From Salinimicrobium marinum (GTDB lineage: Bacteria; Bacteroidota; Bacteroidia; Flavobacteriales; Flavobacteriaceae), in assembly GCF_014651535.1 (NCBI RefSeq), contig NZ_BMXB01000011.1, forward strand, positions 62,001 through 126,000: a DNA stretch of 64,000 bases, given 5' to 3'. Below are positions 25,437-34,774 of this stretch, piece by piece; positions within the stretch are counted from its first letter, which is position 1; each line of letters opens with the position of its first letter. Under the pieces are notes generated by a model. It ran no database searches. It was not told the DNA's origin and saw only the letters and a list, made by a program, of their open reading frames with translations. The translations under genes were made by a program, and so were the position numbers.

Positions 25437-27160
25437 TGGCACATTATATCATCCAGGTAATTTTTTTTCAGCTACTATTTTTGCTGGTATATGATTTTCT
25501 CCTGAAAAAGGAAACTTTTTTCAGCTATAACAGGTGGTATTTACTTCTCACTCCTGTTATAGCCCTCACCCTTCCCCTGCTGGAGTTTGAAACCCTCGGA
25601 AATATGGTTCCTCAGGAGTCTCTTATGATGCTTCCGGAAGTGTATCTGGGAGCAACGTCGCCTACAACTGAAGCTTTTTCTACAGAACATGTTTCAGCTT
25701 CCGGAGAAGGTTTCAAGATCAATTGGTGGATGCTTGCCTATGGTACGGGCGTCTTTTTCAGTTTAATTCTCATTGTCAATAAATACCGAATCCTGAATAA
25801 GCTTTTTAAAAACAAGGTTGTAACCAACCAAAAGGGCATCAAAATCATAGAAGTCCCAAATTCTAATCTTGCCTGCACTTTTTTTAATACTATTTTTCTG
25901 GGAGATCAATTAAAAGAAGAAGAAATTCAGCAGATACTTTCTCATGAAATGATTCATGTGAAACAAAAGCACAGCGCAGATTTATTGTATTTCGAACTAC
26001 TTAAAATCCTGTTCTGGTTCAATCCACTCATTTACATCTATCAGACAAGGATTTCAACCCTGCACGAGTTCATCGCCGATGCCGGAGTGGTAAAGACGGT
26101 AGAAAGGAAAACCTATTACCAGCAACTGCTCAACACAGCCTTTAGCACGGAAAATGTTTCATTCATCAATCAATTTTTCAATCATTCATTAATCAAAAAA
26201 CGAATCGTTATGTTACAAAAATCAAGATCAAAGACAATTTCAAAATTCAAATATTTAATCCTTGTCCCACTAATGCTGGTAATGCTTATGTATGTGGCGT
26301 GTTCGAAGGAAACATTTGACAGCACAGCTACGGATCAACTTATTGAGGAGGCAAATTTTTCCTCTACCGAGTCAAATAAAGATGGGGATGTTCCTTTTGC
26401 AATAATTGAAGAAGCTCCAGTCTTTCCGGGATGTGAAAGCCTTACCACAAACGAGGAGCGAAAAACCTGTATGAGTGAAAAAATAACGGAATTTGTAGGT
26501 ACCAATTTTGATGTGAATGCCGCAAAACCCTATGCTCAACCAGGAGTTAACCGGATTTATGTTCAATTCAGGATCAATAAAGATGGTTCTGTAGAAGAAA
26601 TGGGCGTAAGGGCTTCTTCACCTCAACTTGAGGAAGAAGCAAGAAAAGTAGTTAACAAATTTCCAAGAATGACTCCGGGCAAACAAGACGGAAAAGAAGC
26701 AGGCGTTCTTTATTCTTTACCAATAATTTTCAATGTTGATGAAGGACACAAGGCACCACCAGTAACTGACAGCATTAAGAAAAATGAAAATCCTACCGGA
26801 GATATACCCTTTGCAGTTGTAGACGAAGTTCCTGTTTTCCCTGGTTGCGAAAATCTTGCGTCAAATGATGCTCGGAAAGAGTGTATGACTGAAAAGATCA
26901 CAGCATTCGTCAGTGAAAATTTTGATGTTTCGGCCGCAAAACCATATGCAAGACCGGGAGACAACAGGATTTACGTACAATTAAAGATAAATAAAGATGG
27001 AGTTGTAGAAGAGATGGGTATTAGAGCTTCTTCTCCCGAACTTGAGGAGGAAGCGCGCAAGGTTCTGAATCAGCTGCCACAGATGACTCCCGGAAAACAA
27101 AACGGACAAGACACGGGAGTTCTATATATGTTACCTATAACCTTCAACGCAGGTGAATAA
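25436..27160 (+). CDS. M56 (BlaR1-type) membrane metallopeptidase with two tandem TonB-like domains
   Basis: A 574-residue protein. Membrane helices come first, and the zinc protease motif is SHEMIHVKQKH, with a downstream glutamate in LHEFIADAG. A further helix follows near residue 280. After it come two successive C-terminal domains, each opening with PVFPGCE, carrying a second cysteine about 13 residues on, and ending in MTPGKQ...LPI. The two copies are highly alike (for example NRIYVQ, ARKV and TPGKQ in both), so they arose by tandem duplication. They resemble TonB C-terminal domains, which suggests periplasmic sensing. The next gene overlaps by eight bases. Confidence 0.87.
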   Translation: MAHYIIQVIFFQLLFLLVYDFLLKKETFFSYNRWYLLLTPVIALTLPLLEFETLGNMVPQESLMMLPEVYLGATSPTTEAFSTEHVSASGEGFKINWWMLAYGTGVFFSLILIVNKYRILNKLFKNKVVTNQKGIKIIEVPNSNLACTFFNTIFLGDQLKEEEIQQILSHEMIHVKQKHSADLLYFELLKILFWFNPLIYIYQTRISTLHEFIADAGVVKTVERKTYYQQLLNTAFSTENVSFINQFFNHSLIKKRIVMLQKSRSKTISKFKYLILVPLMLVMLMYVACSKETFDSTATDQLIEEANFSSTESNKDGDVPFAIIEEAPVFPGCESLTTNEERKTCMSEKITEFVGTNFDVNAAKPYAQPGVNRIYVQFRINKDGSVEEMGVRASSPQLEEEARKVVNKFPRMTPGKQDGKEAGVLYSLPIIFNVDEGHKAPPVTDSIKKNENPTGDIPFAVVDEVPVFPGCENLASNDARKECMTEKITAFVSENFDVSAAKPYARPGDNRIYVQLKINKDGVVEEMGIRASSPELEEEARKVLNQLPQMTPGKQNGQDTGVLYMLPITFNAGE

Positions 27161-28298
27161 GTTCCTTTTTTCATTAATTATTTTTATTACAGCCACCAAA
27201 GCCGAAGCACAGACTTCGGCTTTGGCAATGGCTGATAGTTTATACGCGGTTGGTAATTATTCCGGAGCCATTGAGCAGCTGGAAACCCTAGATCCAAAAT
27301 CGGATGCCGTGCACAGCAGATTGGCGCGAGCCTGGGAAGCCCGTGGAATTTTTCAAAAAGCCCTGGAAAACTATAGGATCGTACTGGAAAAAAATCCGGA
27401 TAGGCTGCTCTCTGCAGTGGCTTACGGTAAGTTGCTTTCCCAAATAGGAGAATTTTCAGAAGCGGATAGTATCTTTTCCCGACTTGCCAACAAGTATCCT
27501 AAAAACGCCACTTTTCACTACGAGCTGGGCCTAATCAAAGAAAAACAAAAGGACAGCACAGCCATGACTTATTTTTTCCGGACTATAGCATTTGATATAA
27601 CCCATCAACAGGCTTTGTATAAGATTTCCAAAGATCTTTTAGCCCACAAAAAATATGTGCAGGCAGAAAGCTTCAGCAAAAAGGGATTGGAAGCAAATCC
27701 AATCAATGCTTCGCTACTCTCCATTCTGGCGCAGTCTTATTTCAGGCAGGAGTATTATGAAGGTGCAATAACAGCATTTGAAAAACTGATTGATCTTGGA
27801 AAAGGGAGTGAATTTATCAACACAAAATTGGGATATGCTTATTTTCAGGAGAAAAATATGGAAAAAGCTATTGAACATTATTCTGTGGCTCTTGAATATG
27901 AGGATCAGAATGCCGATACACATCACATCCTGGGTAAGATTTATGCCCTCACCGGAGACTTCAAAAAATCTGAACAACATCTTTTATCCGCTATTATTTT
28001 GAAAGACCAACTCTTGGATGCCGAATACCTTAGCCTTGCCCTCACCTATAAAATGACCAAAGATTATAAGAAAGCCCTGCAATATTTTGAAAAAGCCCTG
28101 AAAGAAAACCCAATGAATGAGCGCGCCTTATACGAACGTGCCACTGCTGCCGATGCCTATTACCAGGATCTTGAAACCCGCCGCAATTACTACCAGTCCT
28201 ACCTGAATAAATTTGAAGAACAGGGAAACAAACACCTCATTTCCCTTGCAAAAAGAAGGATTAAAGATATAGAGGAAGAGCTTCATTTATGTAGGTAA
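27153..28298 (+). CDS. Secreted tetratricopeptide-repeat protein
   Basis: A 381-residue protein with a signal peptide ending in KAEAQT, followed by about nine TPR-like helical hairpins. Recognisable ones include NYSGAIEQLETLDP, YYEGAITAFEKLIDLG and YKKALQYFEKALKENP. TPR arrays bind partner proteins, and here it is probably periplasmic. The start overlaps the M56 gene by eight bases, so it is the third member of the BlaI-M56 operon. It could act as an adaptor for the signal sensed by the tandem TonB-like domains. Confidence 0.85.
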   Translation: MNKFLFSLIIFITATKAEAQTSALAMADSLYAVGNYSGAIEQLETLDPKSDAVHSRLARAWEARGIFQKALENYRIVLEKNPDRLLSAVAYGKLLSQIGEFSEADSIFSRLANKYPKNATFHYELGLIKEKQKDSTAMTYFFRTIAFDITHQQALYKISKDLLAHKKYVQAESFSKKGLEANPINASLLSILAQSYFRQEYYEGAITAFEKLIDLGKGSEFINTKLGYAYFQEKNMEKAIEHYSVALEYEDQNADTHHILGKIYALTGDFKKSEQHLLSAIILKDQLLDAEYLSLALTYKMTKDYKKALQYFEKALKENPMNERALYERATAADAYYQDLETRRNYYQSYLNKFEEQGNKHLISLAKRRIKDIEEELHLCR

Positions 28299-28371
28299 AT
28301 TCATGAATGATGGCTTCATCCATACCTGCCCTTTTTCAAAAACTATATTTTCCTAAGCTGCTTTATTTCAC

Positions 28372-28379
28372 TATTTTTG
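28372..28379 (+). promoter_or_regulatory. -7 promoter box before the satellite lipoprotein
   Basis: TATTTTTG matches TAnnTTTG and lies 28 bases before the ATG at 28408. Confidence 0.45.
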
Positions 28380-28407
28380 AAGCTCAATAGCGAATATTCT
28401 CATTCGA

Positions 28408-28884
28408 ATGAAAAAAGCTTTATTTCTGCTTCTAATTATACTTATTTCGGGCTGTGAACGGTTTGAAACAAAAAAAATATCTTCAGAAGAAATTCTTAGC
28501 GAAGAAACCAGAGAGCTCAACTGGCATGAGGTAGACCAGTATCCTGCTTTTAAAGAATGTAAGGAAATTACAGAGGTAGAGGCTGCCAAAACCTGCTTCG
28601 GGAATAAAGTTGCCAGTTACGTATATGCCAGGCTGGATGCGAAACAACCCGTAGTTTCCAAAGCACTGGAGGACACTTTGCTGCTTTATTTAAGTATTTC
28701 AGACAGAGGGGTACCGGCAATAGATTCTGTAGAAATAGATACGATGGTCACCCATCACCTTCCCGAAATCAAAACCTGGCTGCGTGAAAGTATTGATTCC
28801 CTGCCTAACATCTATCCGGCAACAAAACGCGGAATTCCTGTCGCCACAAAATTCAAAATGCCTATTGTCATTAAAGCAGAGTAA
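28408..28884 (+). CDS. Lipoprotein with a single TonB-like domain related to the M56 C-terminus
   Basis: A 158-residue protein. The signal peptide MKKALFLLLIILISGCER has a clear lipobox cysteine at residue 16. The mature part begins with a domain resembling the duplicated module of the nearby M56 protein: YPAFKECKEIT with a second cysteine 15 residues later, and a final KFKMPIVIK strand. It probably derives from the same TonB-C-like family. It has its own promoter box and lies 109 bases from the TPR gene. It could bind the same ligand or compete for it; this is inference. Confidence 0.72.
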   Translation: MKKALFLLLIILISGCERFETKKISSEEILSEETRELNWHEVDQYPAFKECKEITEVEAAKTCFGNKVASYVYARLDAKQPVVSKALEDTLLLYLSISDRGVPAIDSVEIDTMVTHHLPEIKTWLRESIDSLPNIYPATKRGIPVATKFKMPIVIKAE

Positions 28885-28887
28885 ATT

Positions 28888-29775
28888 CTAAAGACTCAAT
28901 TTATATCCCACCGTAAAATCTAGAGGAAAAGCTCCATTATTATCGAGGAAAATAGCCACCACATCATTATAACTCACAGTGATGATTCCACTTTCGGTTA
29001 TTCCAAAGCCGGCCCCTATTCCAAAACTTAAGGGCGCTGTTAAATCAAATCCACTTTCTTTTTTCACTGAATCTATTTCCCCCTGATCATTGATAAGGTA
29101 AATTTCATCTTCGGAATAGTAAAAATTGACAAGTTCTGTATCAATATAAATATCAAAATTATTTTCATAGAGGAGCTTGAACCGGTAGTTTATGGATAAC
29201 TGAGTGGAGGAATACATATATTCTTGCCGATCAAAAGACTGCCGTAGCTGCAAAAAAGCAGAATGCCTCGGCGCAAGATTGGGATCATATAGTTCGTATT
29301 CCAGGCCCACCACGGGAGCAATAATATTTTCAGGATTTCTTGTATAGATATTGTTGGAGAATCCGGTGAAAAAACCAATCCGGTGCCTGATATTGGAGGT
29401 AGATGCGTTGTATACATAGTTTTCCTCGACGGCTGAATTATACAAATTGGTAAAATGTTTAAGGCTGTAAAGAAGGAATTTCACATCGCGGGTAGAAATA
29501 TTTGCATCTGCAGTCAATTTCTCAAGTTGTACCTGAAATTTTTTCTTTTCTCCCCCTTCTATCTCCTCATTTTTAAGCTCTAGAAAATGATCTTTCTTTT
29601 GCACAAAATACCGGTAGCTGTTCCCTTGCTGGTTCCAGTAAAGGCTGATGGTTCCCTGTACTTCCTTTCGGAGCGCCAACGTATCCCCTTCTATGATAAA
29701 GATCTCCTGTGCCGCAAGATTTGTAGTGCAGAGAAGGAAAAACGATAAGATGGAGCAGCATTTTTTTAACATCAT
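28888..29775 (-). CDS. Putative outer-membrane beta-barrel protein
   Basis: A 295-residue protein with a signal peptide (SFFLLCTTNLAAQE). Residues 25-110 form a mixed hydrophilic domain. From about residue 125 on there are alternating hydrophobic and aromatic strands (IGFFTGFSNN, AFLQLRQSF, FDIYIDTELVNFYY, GIITVSYNDVVAIF) ending in YKLSL. This resembles a barrel that ends with an aromatic/hydrophobic strand. No specific family is recognised. The gene converges on the satellite lipoprotein with three bases between stops. A second ATG codon follows the first directly, so the start is ambiguous by one residue. Confidence 0.6.
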   Translation of the reverse strand: MMLKKCCSILSFFLLCTTNLAAQEIFIIEGDTLALRKEVQGTISLYWNQQGNSYRYFVQKKDHFLELKNEEIEGGEKKKFQVQLEKLTADANISTRDVKFLLYSLKHFTNLYNSAVEENYVYNASTSNIRHRIGFFTGFSNNIYTRNPENIIAPVVGLEYELYDPNLAPRHSAFLQLRQSFDRQEYMYSSTQLSINYRFKLLYENNFDIYIDTELVNFYYSEDEIYLINDQGEIDSVKKESGFDLTAPLSFGIGAGFGITESGIITVSYNDVVAIFLDNNGAFPLDFTVGYKLSL

Positions 29776-29817
29776 GAAAAAGTAGGAAAATAAAACCGGA
29801 AAAGATTTAAAGAAACG

Positions 29818-30954
29818 TTACTTTTTAAACTCCCTGCCTTTCCATGAGTAGCCTTTAAAAAGAGATAGTACCCCCACATAACTGCTGAAAACCGGATAAA
29901 GAAAACTACACCAAAAGTAATTTTTCATCAGTTTTTCCCTTTTAAAGAATATGGAAGTTTTATAGATCAACAGAAAATCTACATTAAATTTTATTAGGAA
30001 AAACATTAAAAACGTTTTTTGCGGAAATACTCCTGAAACTACTGCAATGAATCCGACAAGAAGCAGAAGGTTCATGAGAAAAACAAGCACACCCACAGCT
30101 TTACTGAAGGAATTGTTATAAGCTGAAGTTTTTGCAGCCCAACGAATCCTTTGGGAAATAAAGTTTTTTATGTCCGACTGTGGAGTGGTGGTCACAATGG
30201 CTTCCCTGCTTTTCAAAAATTCTGTTTTATGTCCTGCTTTCTGAAACTTTTCCAGTAAAAATATGTCATCCCCACTGGCAATAGCTTCATTTCCAGAGAA
30301 GCCTTCAACCTGCCTGAAACTTTCTTTTTCATAACACAAGTTAGCACCGTTACATAAGAATGGAATATCAACTCCAAACCCGCCAATGCTGGCTCCCTGT
30401 AGGCTCAGAAAATCTATTTTCTGAAAGATCTTCAGGAAGCTTGTTTTTCCTTTTTCACCGGCATCAATTGCTACAGGCCCGGCCACCATCTTCGCTCCTG
30501 TCTTCTCTATGTAAGCCCCATATTGAAGCTGCCAGTTTTCCAAAACCTTACAATCGGCATCAGTAGTTAGTACGTATTCAAATTCTGAGGCTTTTATTGC
30601 TGTATTGATCGCATCCTTTTTTGGAGATCCCGAAAGCCTTTCGGAATTCAGCAACTTAATGTTCAGGTTGGGATGTACATTCCTGAATTTTTCACATACT
30701 TCTTCCGAAGTATCTTCAGAAGCATCATTTACCAGGATGATCTCAAAAAGATCTTTGGGATAGTTCAGGTTTATTAATGCATCGAATAGACCGGGAAGAT
30801 TTTCAGCTTCATTCCTATAAGGAACAACGATCGAAAACCGGATGGAAGGCTGAGAAGAAATTTCCGGCTGCTCCTCCACTTTGCTAAAGCCAAACAGCAG
30901 AAAAAGAATAAGTCCGGCATACAAGAGAGTAATGATTACCGCCAGCGCGATCAT
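29818..30954 (-). CDS. Membrane-anchored glycosyltransferase family 2
   Basis: A 378-residue GT2. A first membrane helix (residues 3-24) precedes the catalytic domain with SIVVPYRNEAENLPGL, LVNDASEDTS, TTDADC and a QxxRW-like SQRIRWAAK. Two or three C-terminal helices follow. It should add a sugar to a lipid-linked acceptor at the inner membrane. The stop region of the upstream gene, a LPG-synthase-like flippase, overlaps it by four bases. The pair is probably one lipid-glycosylation unit. Confidence 0.86.
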   Translation of the reverse strand: MIALAVIITLLYAGLILFLLFGFSKVEEQPEISSQPSIRFSIVVPYRNEAENLPGLFDALINLNYPKDLFEIILVNDASEDTSEEVCEKFRNVHPNLNIKLLNSERLSGSPKKDAINTAIKASEFEYVLTTDADCKVLENWQLQYGAYIEKTGAKMVAGPVAIDAGEKGKTSFLKIFQKIDFLSLQGASIGGFGVDIPFLCNGANLCYEKESFRQVEGFSGNEAIASGDDIFLLEKFQKAGHKTEFLKSREAIVTTTPQSDIKNFISQRIRWAAKTSAYNNSFSKAVGVLVFLMNLLLLVGFIAVVSGVFPQKTFLMFFLIKFNVDFLLIYKTSIFFKREKLMKNYFWCSFLYPVFSSYVGVLSLFKGYSWKGREFKK

Positions 30955-31919
30955 GGGACAGTATGTCTCATTTGAGGCTTGTATTTAAGCACAAAATAAC
31001 TTCCTACCAGCGCCGGAAGTCCGAAGTTGAGGATCCATGCTGCCAGAACAATCACCAGTACCACCAGCTCCGGAACCTTTAACAATCCGAAGATCCATAC
31101 GGCAAATCCACCTTTTATCAGCGCATCAAAGATCATCATGGTTGGGATAATTGAAGACAGGAAATAAGTAGTAAAAACAGCTGAAATCACCAGTAAATAA
31201 GGCAGATCAACTTTAAATATCATCAGGAAAAAGTAGAATTGATGTGTAAAAATCAGGTACCTCAAAGTTGCGTAAAGCACCGCTCTCATTCTCACCTTTC
31301 GGGGAATTTTCTGAAAAGAACTCTCCAGTTTCTCTACAGAGTATCCTTTAATTTTCCATTTATATTTCCGCATTACCCAATACCCTATAAAGGGTGCCAG
31401 CAGCAGAAAAGCCATGAGCAGGCCATTTATAATATTAAAAGGCAACTCCATTTGGGAGAGCAGGTACAGCATTCCAATCACCCCAAAGAAAATGGTAGCC
31501 AACAACTGAGAAAGATTTCCGAGGAAATTAAGGAAGATCACCTTCCTTCTGGCGGGTTTGAGGTAGTACAAAGATTTGGCCCCGTATTCTCCAATCCGGC
31601 TGGGCGTAAAAATGGCAGCGGTGAAAGAAGCCAGGCTCTCCCTGGTGGCCCTTTTTGTGGTATTTCTTCGTATGGAACTACTTAAAATCTGCCATTTTTT
31701 AACCTCAAACAACCAGTTTAAAAAGCTAAGCAGCAATAGTATAGAAATATTCAAAAATGAAAATACATGATACTTGTCCAGCACATCTACAAACTCACCA
31801 AAATCAAGTTCTTCACTGGAGGTGAGCCTGTGAACAATAAAAAATATTGCGGCCAATACCACCAGGATTTTAAGTAGTAGTAATAAGAATTGTTTAGCTT
31901 TGTGCGATTGGTTCCCCAT
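30951..31919 (-). CDS. Lysylphosphatidylglycerol synthase-like membrane protein (UPF0104)
   Basis: About 322 residues, eight or so membrane helices, of the LPG_synthase_TM/YbhN family. Recognisable segments are ESLASFTAAIFTPSRIGEYG near residue 95 and FFLSSIIPTMMIFDALIKGG further on. Members often act as lipid flippases or partner glycosyltransferases. No synthase domain is fused here. The ATG at 31919 fits the family better than 31955. It overlaps the downstream GT2 by four bases and is divergent from ruvC. Confidence 0.82.
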   Translation of the reverse strand: MGNQSHKAKQFLLLLLKILVVLAAIFFIVHRLTSSEELDFGEFVDVLDKYHVFSFLNISILLLLSFLNWLFEVKKWQILSSSIRRNTTKRATRESLASFTAAIFTPSRIGEYGAKSLYYLKPARRKVIFLNFLGNLSQLLATIFFGVIGMLYLLSQMELPFNIINGLLMAFLLLAPFIGYWVMRKYKWKIKGYSVEKLESSFQKIPRKVRMRAVLYATLRYLIFTHQFYFFLMIFKVDLPYLLVISAVFTTYFLSSIIPTMMIFDALIKGGFAVWIFGLLKVPELVVLVIVLAAWILNFGLPALVGSYFVLKYKPQMRHTVP

Positions 31920-31994
31920 AGGTTCCTGTAGAGAAATTGCAAAAATTTCCTGCAAATAATTAACAATATTATATCCTGCAATAATACGAAGCTT

Positions 31995-32546
31995 TTGAAT
32001 ACCGAAAAAATCATACTTGGCATCGACCCCGGAACCACTATTATGGGTTTCGGACTCATAAAGGTGGTGAACAAAAAAATGGAATTTTTACAGCTGAACG
32101 AGCTTCAGCTTCAAAAGTATGATGATCCTTATATTAAACTGAAGCTTATTTTCGAACGTACCATTGAACTTATAGATACTTTTCATCCCGACGAAATTGC
32201 GATTGAGGCTCCTTTCTTCGGAAAAAATGTACAGTCCATGCTGAAGCTGGGGCGTGCACAGGGAGTGGCTATGGCCGCTGGCCTAAGCCGGGATATTCCG
32301 GTCACGGAATATTCTCCGAAAAAAATAAAGATGGCCATCACCGGAAACGGAAATGCCAGCAAGGAACAGGTCGCAAGAATGCTTCAAAGTCTGCTAACGC
32401 TGAAAACCCTGCCGAAGAACCTCGATGCCACTGACGGACTGGCTGCAGCGGTTTGCCATTTCTATAACTCCGGAAAAACAGTATCTGGAAAAAGCTATAC
32501 CGGATGGGCCGCTTTTGTAAAACAGAATCCGAAAAAAGTAAAATAA
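31995..32546 (+). CDS. ruvC: Holliday junction resolvase RuvC
   Basis: A 183-residue RNase H-fold nuclease that cuts four-way junctions with RuvA and RuvB. All four catalytic acids are present with normal spacing: Asp11 (LGIDPGT), Glu71 (IAIEAPFFG), Asp144 and Asp147 ([10 protein letters not shown]). No ATG precedes the DPGT motif in frame, so a TTG start at 31995 is likely. A start further upstream at another non-ATG codon is possible. Confidence 0.93.
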   Translation: MNTEKIILGIDPGTTIMGFGLIKVVNKKMEFLQLNELQLQKYDDPYIKLKLIFERTIELIDTFHPDEIAIEAPFFGKNVQSMLKLGRAQGVAMAAGLSRDIPVTEYSPKKIKMAITGNGNASKEQVARMLQSLLTLKTLPKNLDATDGLAAAVCHFYNSGKTVSGKSYTGWAAFVKQNPKKVK

Positions 32547-32658
32547 GCCCCCTAAGTTCCTCTTTTTGCGGAAAGCCGCAGAAGATGAAAGGTTTTACAT
32601 AAAATCAGACTTATTTAATAGCATTTTCAAATCATCCATTTTCCAAATCTTAAATTTA

Positions 32659-33786
32659 ATGTCCGGCATATATATCCACATTCCTTTTTGCAAACAGGCC
32701 TGTCACTATTGTGATTTCCATTTTTCTACTTCTATGAAGAAAAAAGATGAATTGATAGATGCGTTGTGCAAAGAATTATTGCTTCGGAAGGAGGAAATCG
32801 CGGGTGACATTGAAACGATCTACTTCGGTGGTGGGACTCCATCGTTGCTGACTTCCGAAGAACTTCAGCAGATATTTGAAACCATATTTGCCAATTTTTC
32901 AGTAGTTAAAGATCCGGAGATCACGCTGGAGGCCAATCCCGATGATCTTTCAGAAGAAAAACTGAAGATACTGGCAGCTTCTTCGGTGAACAGGCTGAGC
33001 ATTGGGGTGCAGTCCTTTTTTGAAGCAGATTTGAAAATGATGAACCGGGCGCACAATCAGCAGGAAGCGCTGGAATCTATTGAAACAGCAAAAAATTACT
33101 TTGACAATATTTCTATAGATCTTATTTACGGAATCCCGCAGATGAGCAACGAACGCTGGTTACAAAATCTTAACATTGCTCTGGAGCTCAATGTTCCACA
33201 TATCTCCAGCTATGCCCTCACAGTAGAACCAAAAACGGCGCTAAAAAAGCTGATTGAAAAAGGTAAAATTTCGCCTGTGGATGAAGATGCCGCTAAAGAA
33301 CATTATGAGTTGATGATCGAGGTACTGGAAACCGCCGGATTCGAAAATTATGAATTTTCAAACTTCGGAAAACCCGGTTACTTCTCCCGAAACAATACCG
33401 CCTACTGGTTTGGAAAACCATATCTGGGCATTGGCCCTTCTGCCCATTCTTTTGACGGCAATAACAGAAAATGGAATATCAACAACAACATCCTGTACAT
33501 TAAAGCTATTGCAAAAGGAGAGCTTCCCGCCGAAGTGGAAGAACTTTCGACTACCGATAAATACAACGAACACGTGATGACCCGTCTGCGAACCAAGTGG
33601 GGGATTTCTATACCTGAAGTGGAAGAAAAATTCGGAGAGACTTACAAAACTTATCTTTTAAAAGAAGCTCAACATTTTTTAGACGACGGCTTGCTAGACC
33701 TGAACGACGATAAATTGTCCATTTCAAAACGAGGAAAGTTTTTGAGTGATGGTATTGCCGCAGATTTATTCTTCATAAATTTATAG
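32659..33786 (+). CDS. hemW: Radical SAM heme chaperone HemW
   Basis: A 375-residue radical SAM protein. The cluster motif is FCKQACHYCDFHF (CxxxCxxC), with YFGGGTPS and NRLSIGVQSF as further family marks. HemW carries heme to target proteins. It is often mis-annotated as oxygen-independent coproporphyrinogen oxidase, but the HemN-specific extra cysteine (CxxxCxxCxC) is absent here: Phe follows instead. The ATG at 32659 is chosen because it directly precedes GIYIHIPFC; the extra 31 residues of the longer frame do not fit. Confidence 0.92.
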   Translation: MSGIYIHIPFCKQACHYCDFHFSTSMKKKDELIDALCKELLLRKEEIAGDIETIYFGGGTPSLLTSEELQQIFETIFANFSVVKDPEITLEANPDDLSEEKLKILAASSVNRLSIGVQSFFEADLKMMNRAHNQQEALESIETAKNYFDNISIDLIYGIPQMSNERWLQNLNIALELNVPHISSYALTVEPKTALKKLIEKGKISPVDEDAAKEHYELMIEVLETAGFENYEFSNFGKPGYFSRNNTAYWFGKPYLGIGPSAHSFDGNNRKWNINNNILYIKAIAKGELPAEVEELSTTDKYNEHVMTRLRTKWGISIPEVEEKFGETYKTYLLKEAQHFLDDGLLDLNDDKLSISKRGKFLSDGIAADLFFINL

Positions 33787-33808
33787 CTGATTTTAGAGCT
33801 AATAAGAT

Positions 33809-33982
33809 GAGATGCTAAAACCAGCATGACGGGAAAAATAACATAACGTCTCCCTGAATTTATATCAAGGTCTATTCACTAAGAAAACGAGCAAGTCAGA
33901 AAAAATAAATATTAAAAAATCTGTTTTAATGGCTGTTCGATTTCCAGAACAATGAGATGCTGAAACCAGTTCAGCATGACGG
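33809..33982. repeat. Two direct copies of a GATGCTGAAACCAG palindrome
   Basis: Copy A (33809-33832) reads GAGATGCTAAAACCAGCAT then GACGG. Copy B (33954-33982) reads GAGATGCTGAAACCAGTTCA then GCATGACGG. Copy B is a hairpin, ATGCTGAA-N5-TTCAGCAT; copy A lost bases and has a shorter stem. Sequence between them is AT-rich with no gene. Dispersed relatives occur at 17.9, 50.7 and 52.6 kb. Confidence 0.65.
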
Positions 33983-34003
33983 AACAAAACAGATTGAAAG
34001 TAC

Positions 34004-34774
34004 ATGAAGGCGAGCATACAACATAATAATCAGGAATACCGGATAGATCTTTCTAAGCCTCTGGACATCTCCCTAAGTCTGCGTGGCGATGAGGTCAATC
34101 CTGTTGCTTGGTACCTTAATGCACCCAAAATAGTTCCCGTAAAAGATGGCAACTGGACAGGAAAAGTAAGCCTGGGAGCCTCCACCAACTTTAACAACAT
34201 ATATTTTAATCCGCATGGACATAGCACCCACACCGAATGTGTGGGTCATATCACTCCGGAATTCCATAGTATCAATGATGCTTTAAAGACCTTCTTTTTT
34301 AAAGCCAGATTAATTTCCGTAGAACCACAGAAGAAAGACAGGGATAGGGTGATCACCAGAGCCCAGCTTGAAAAGCTGTTTAAAAAGGGCGAAGCAGAAG
34401 CCCTGGTAATAAGAAGCCTGCCCAATTCCATTGCCAAAAGATCTCAGAAGTATTCCCACACCAACTGGCCTTACCTGGAAGAAGATGCAGCAAAATACAT
34501 AAGGGACTGCGGAGTTGACCATTTGTTGATCGACCTTCCTTCGGTGGACAAAGAAAAAGATGAAGGAAAATTAGTGGCGCACAAGGCTTTCTGGAATTAT
34601 CCTAAAAATATCCGTTCTAATGCTACTATTACAGAATTGATCTACGTCCCCTCAAAAGTTGAAGATGGACTGTATTTTCTAAATCTTCAAATAGCTTCTT
34701 TTGAAAACGATGCTTCCCCCTCCAAACCTGTTCTCTATAAAATTGAAAAAGATGAAAACAACAATGAAAATTGA
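34004..34774 (+). CDS. Cyclase family protein (kynurenine formamidase-like metal hydrolase)
   Basis: A 256-residue protein of the cyclase/KynB superfamily. The metal-binding signature appears as GHSTHTECVGH (residues about 71-81), a variant of HxGTHxDxPxH. LIDLPSVDKEKD is a later typical stretch. Members hydrolyse amides such as N-formylkynurenine or cyclic compounds. With no tryptophan-catabolism gene nearby the substrate is open. It is the first of four genes that overlap or nearly touch. Confidence 0.82.
   Translation: MKASIQHNNQEYRIDLSKPLDISLSLRGDEVNPVAWYLNAPKIVPVKDGNWTGKVSLGASTNFNNIYFNPHGHSTHTECVGHITPEFHSINDALKTFFFKARLISVEPQKKDRDRVITRAQLEKLFKKGEAEALVIRSLPNSIAKRSQKYSHTNWPYLEEDAAKYIRDCGVDHLLIDLPSVDKEKDEGKLVAHKAFWNYPKNIRSNATITELIYVPSKVEDGLYFLNLQIASFENDASPSKPVLYKIEKDENNNEN

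Noticed and set aside
32659..33786. Oxygen-independent coproporphyrinogen III oxidase (HemN)
   Set aside because: The cluster motif has Phe where HemN has an additional Cys, and length is short, so HemW is preferred.
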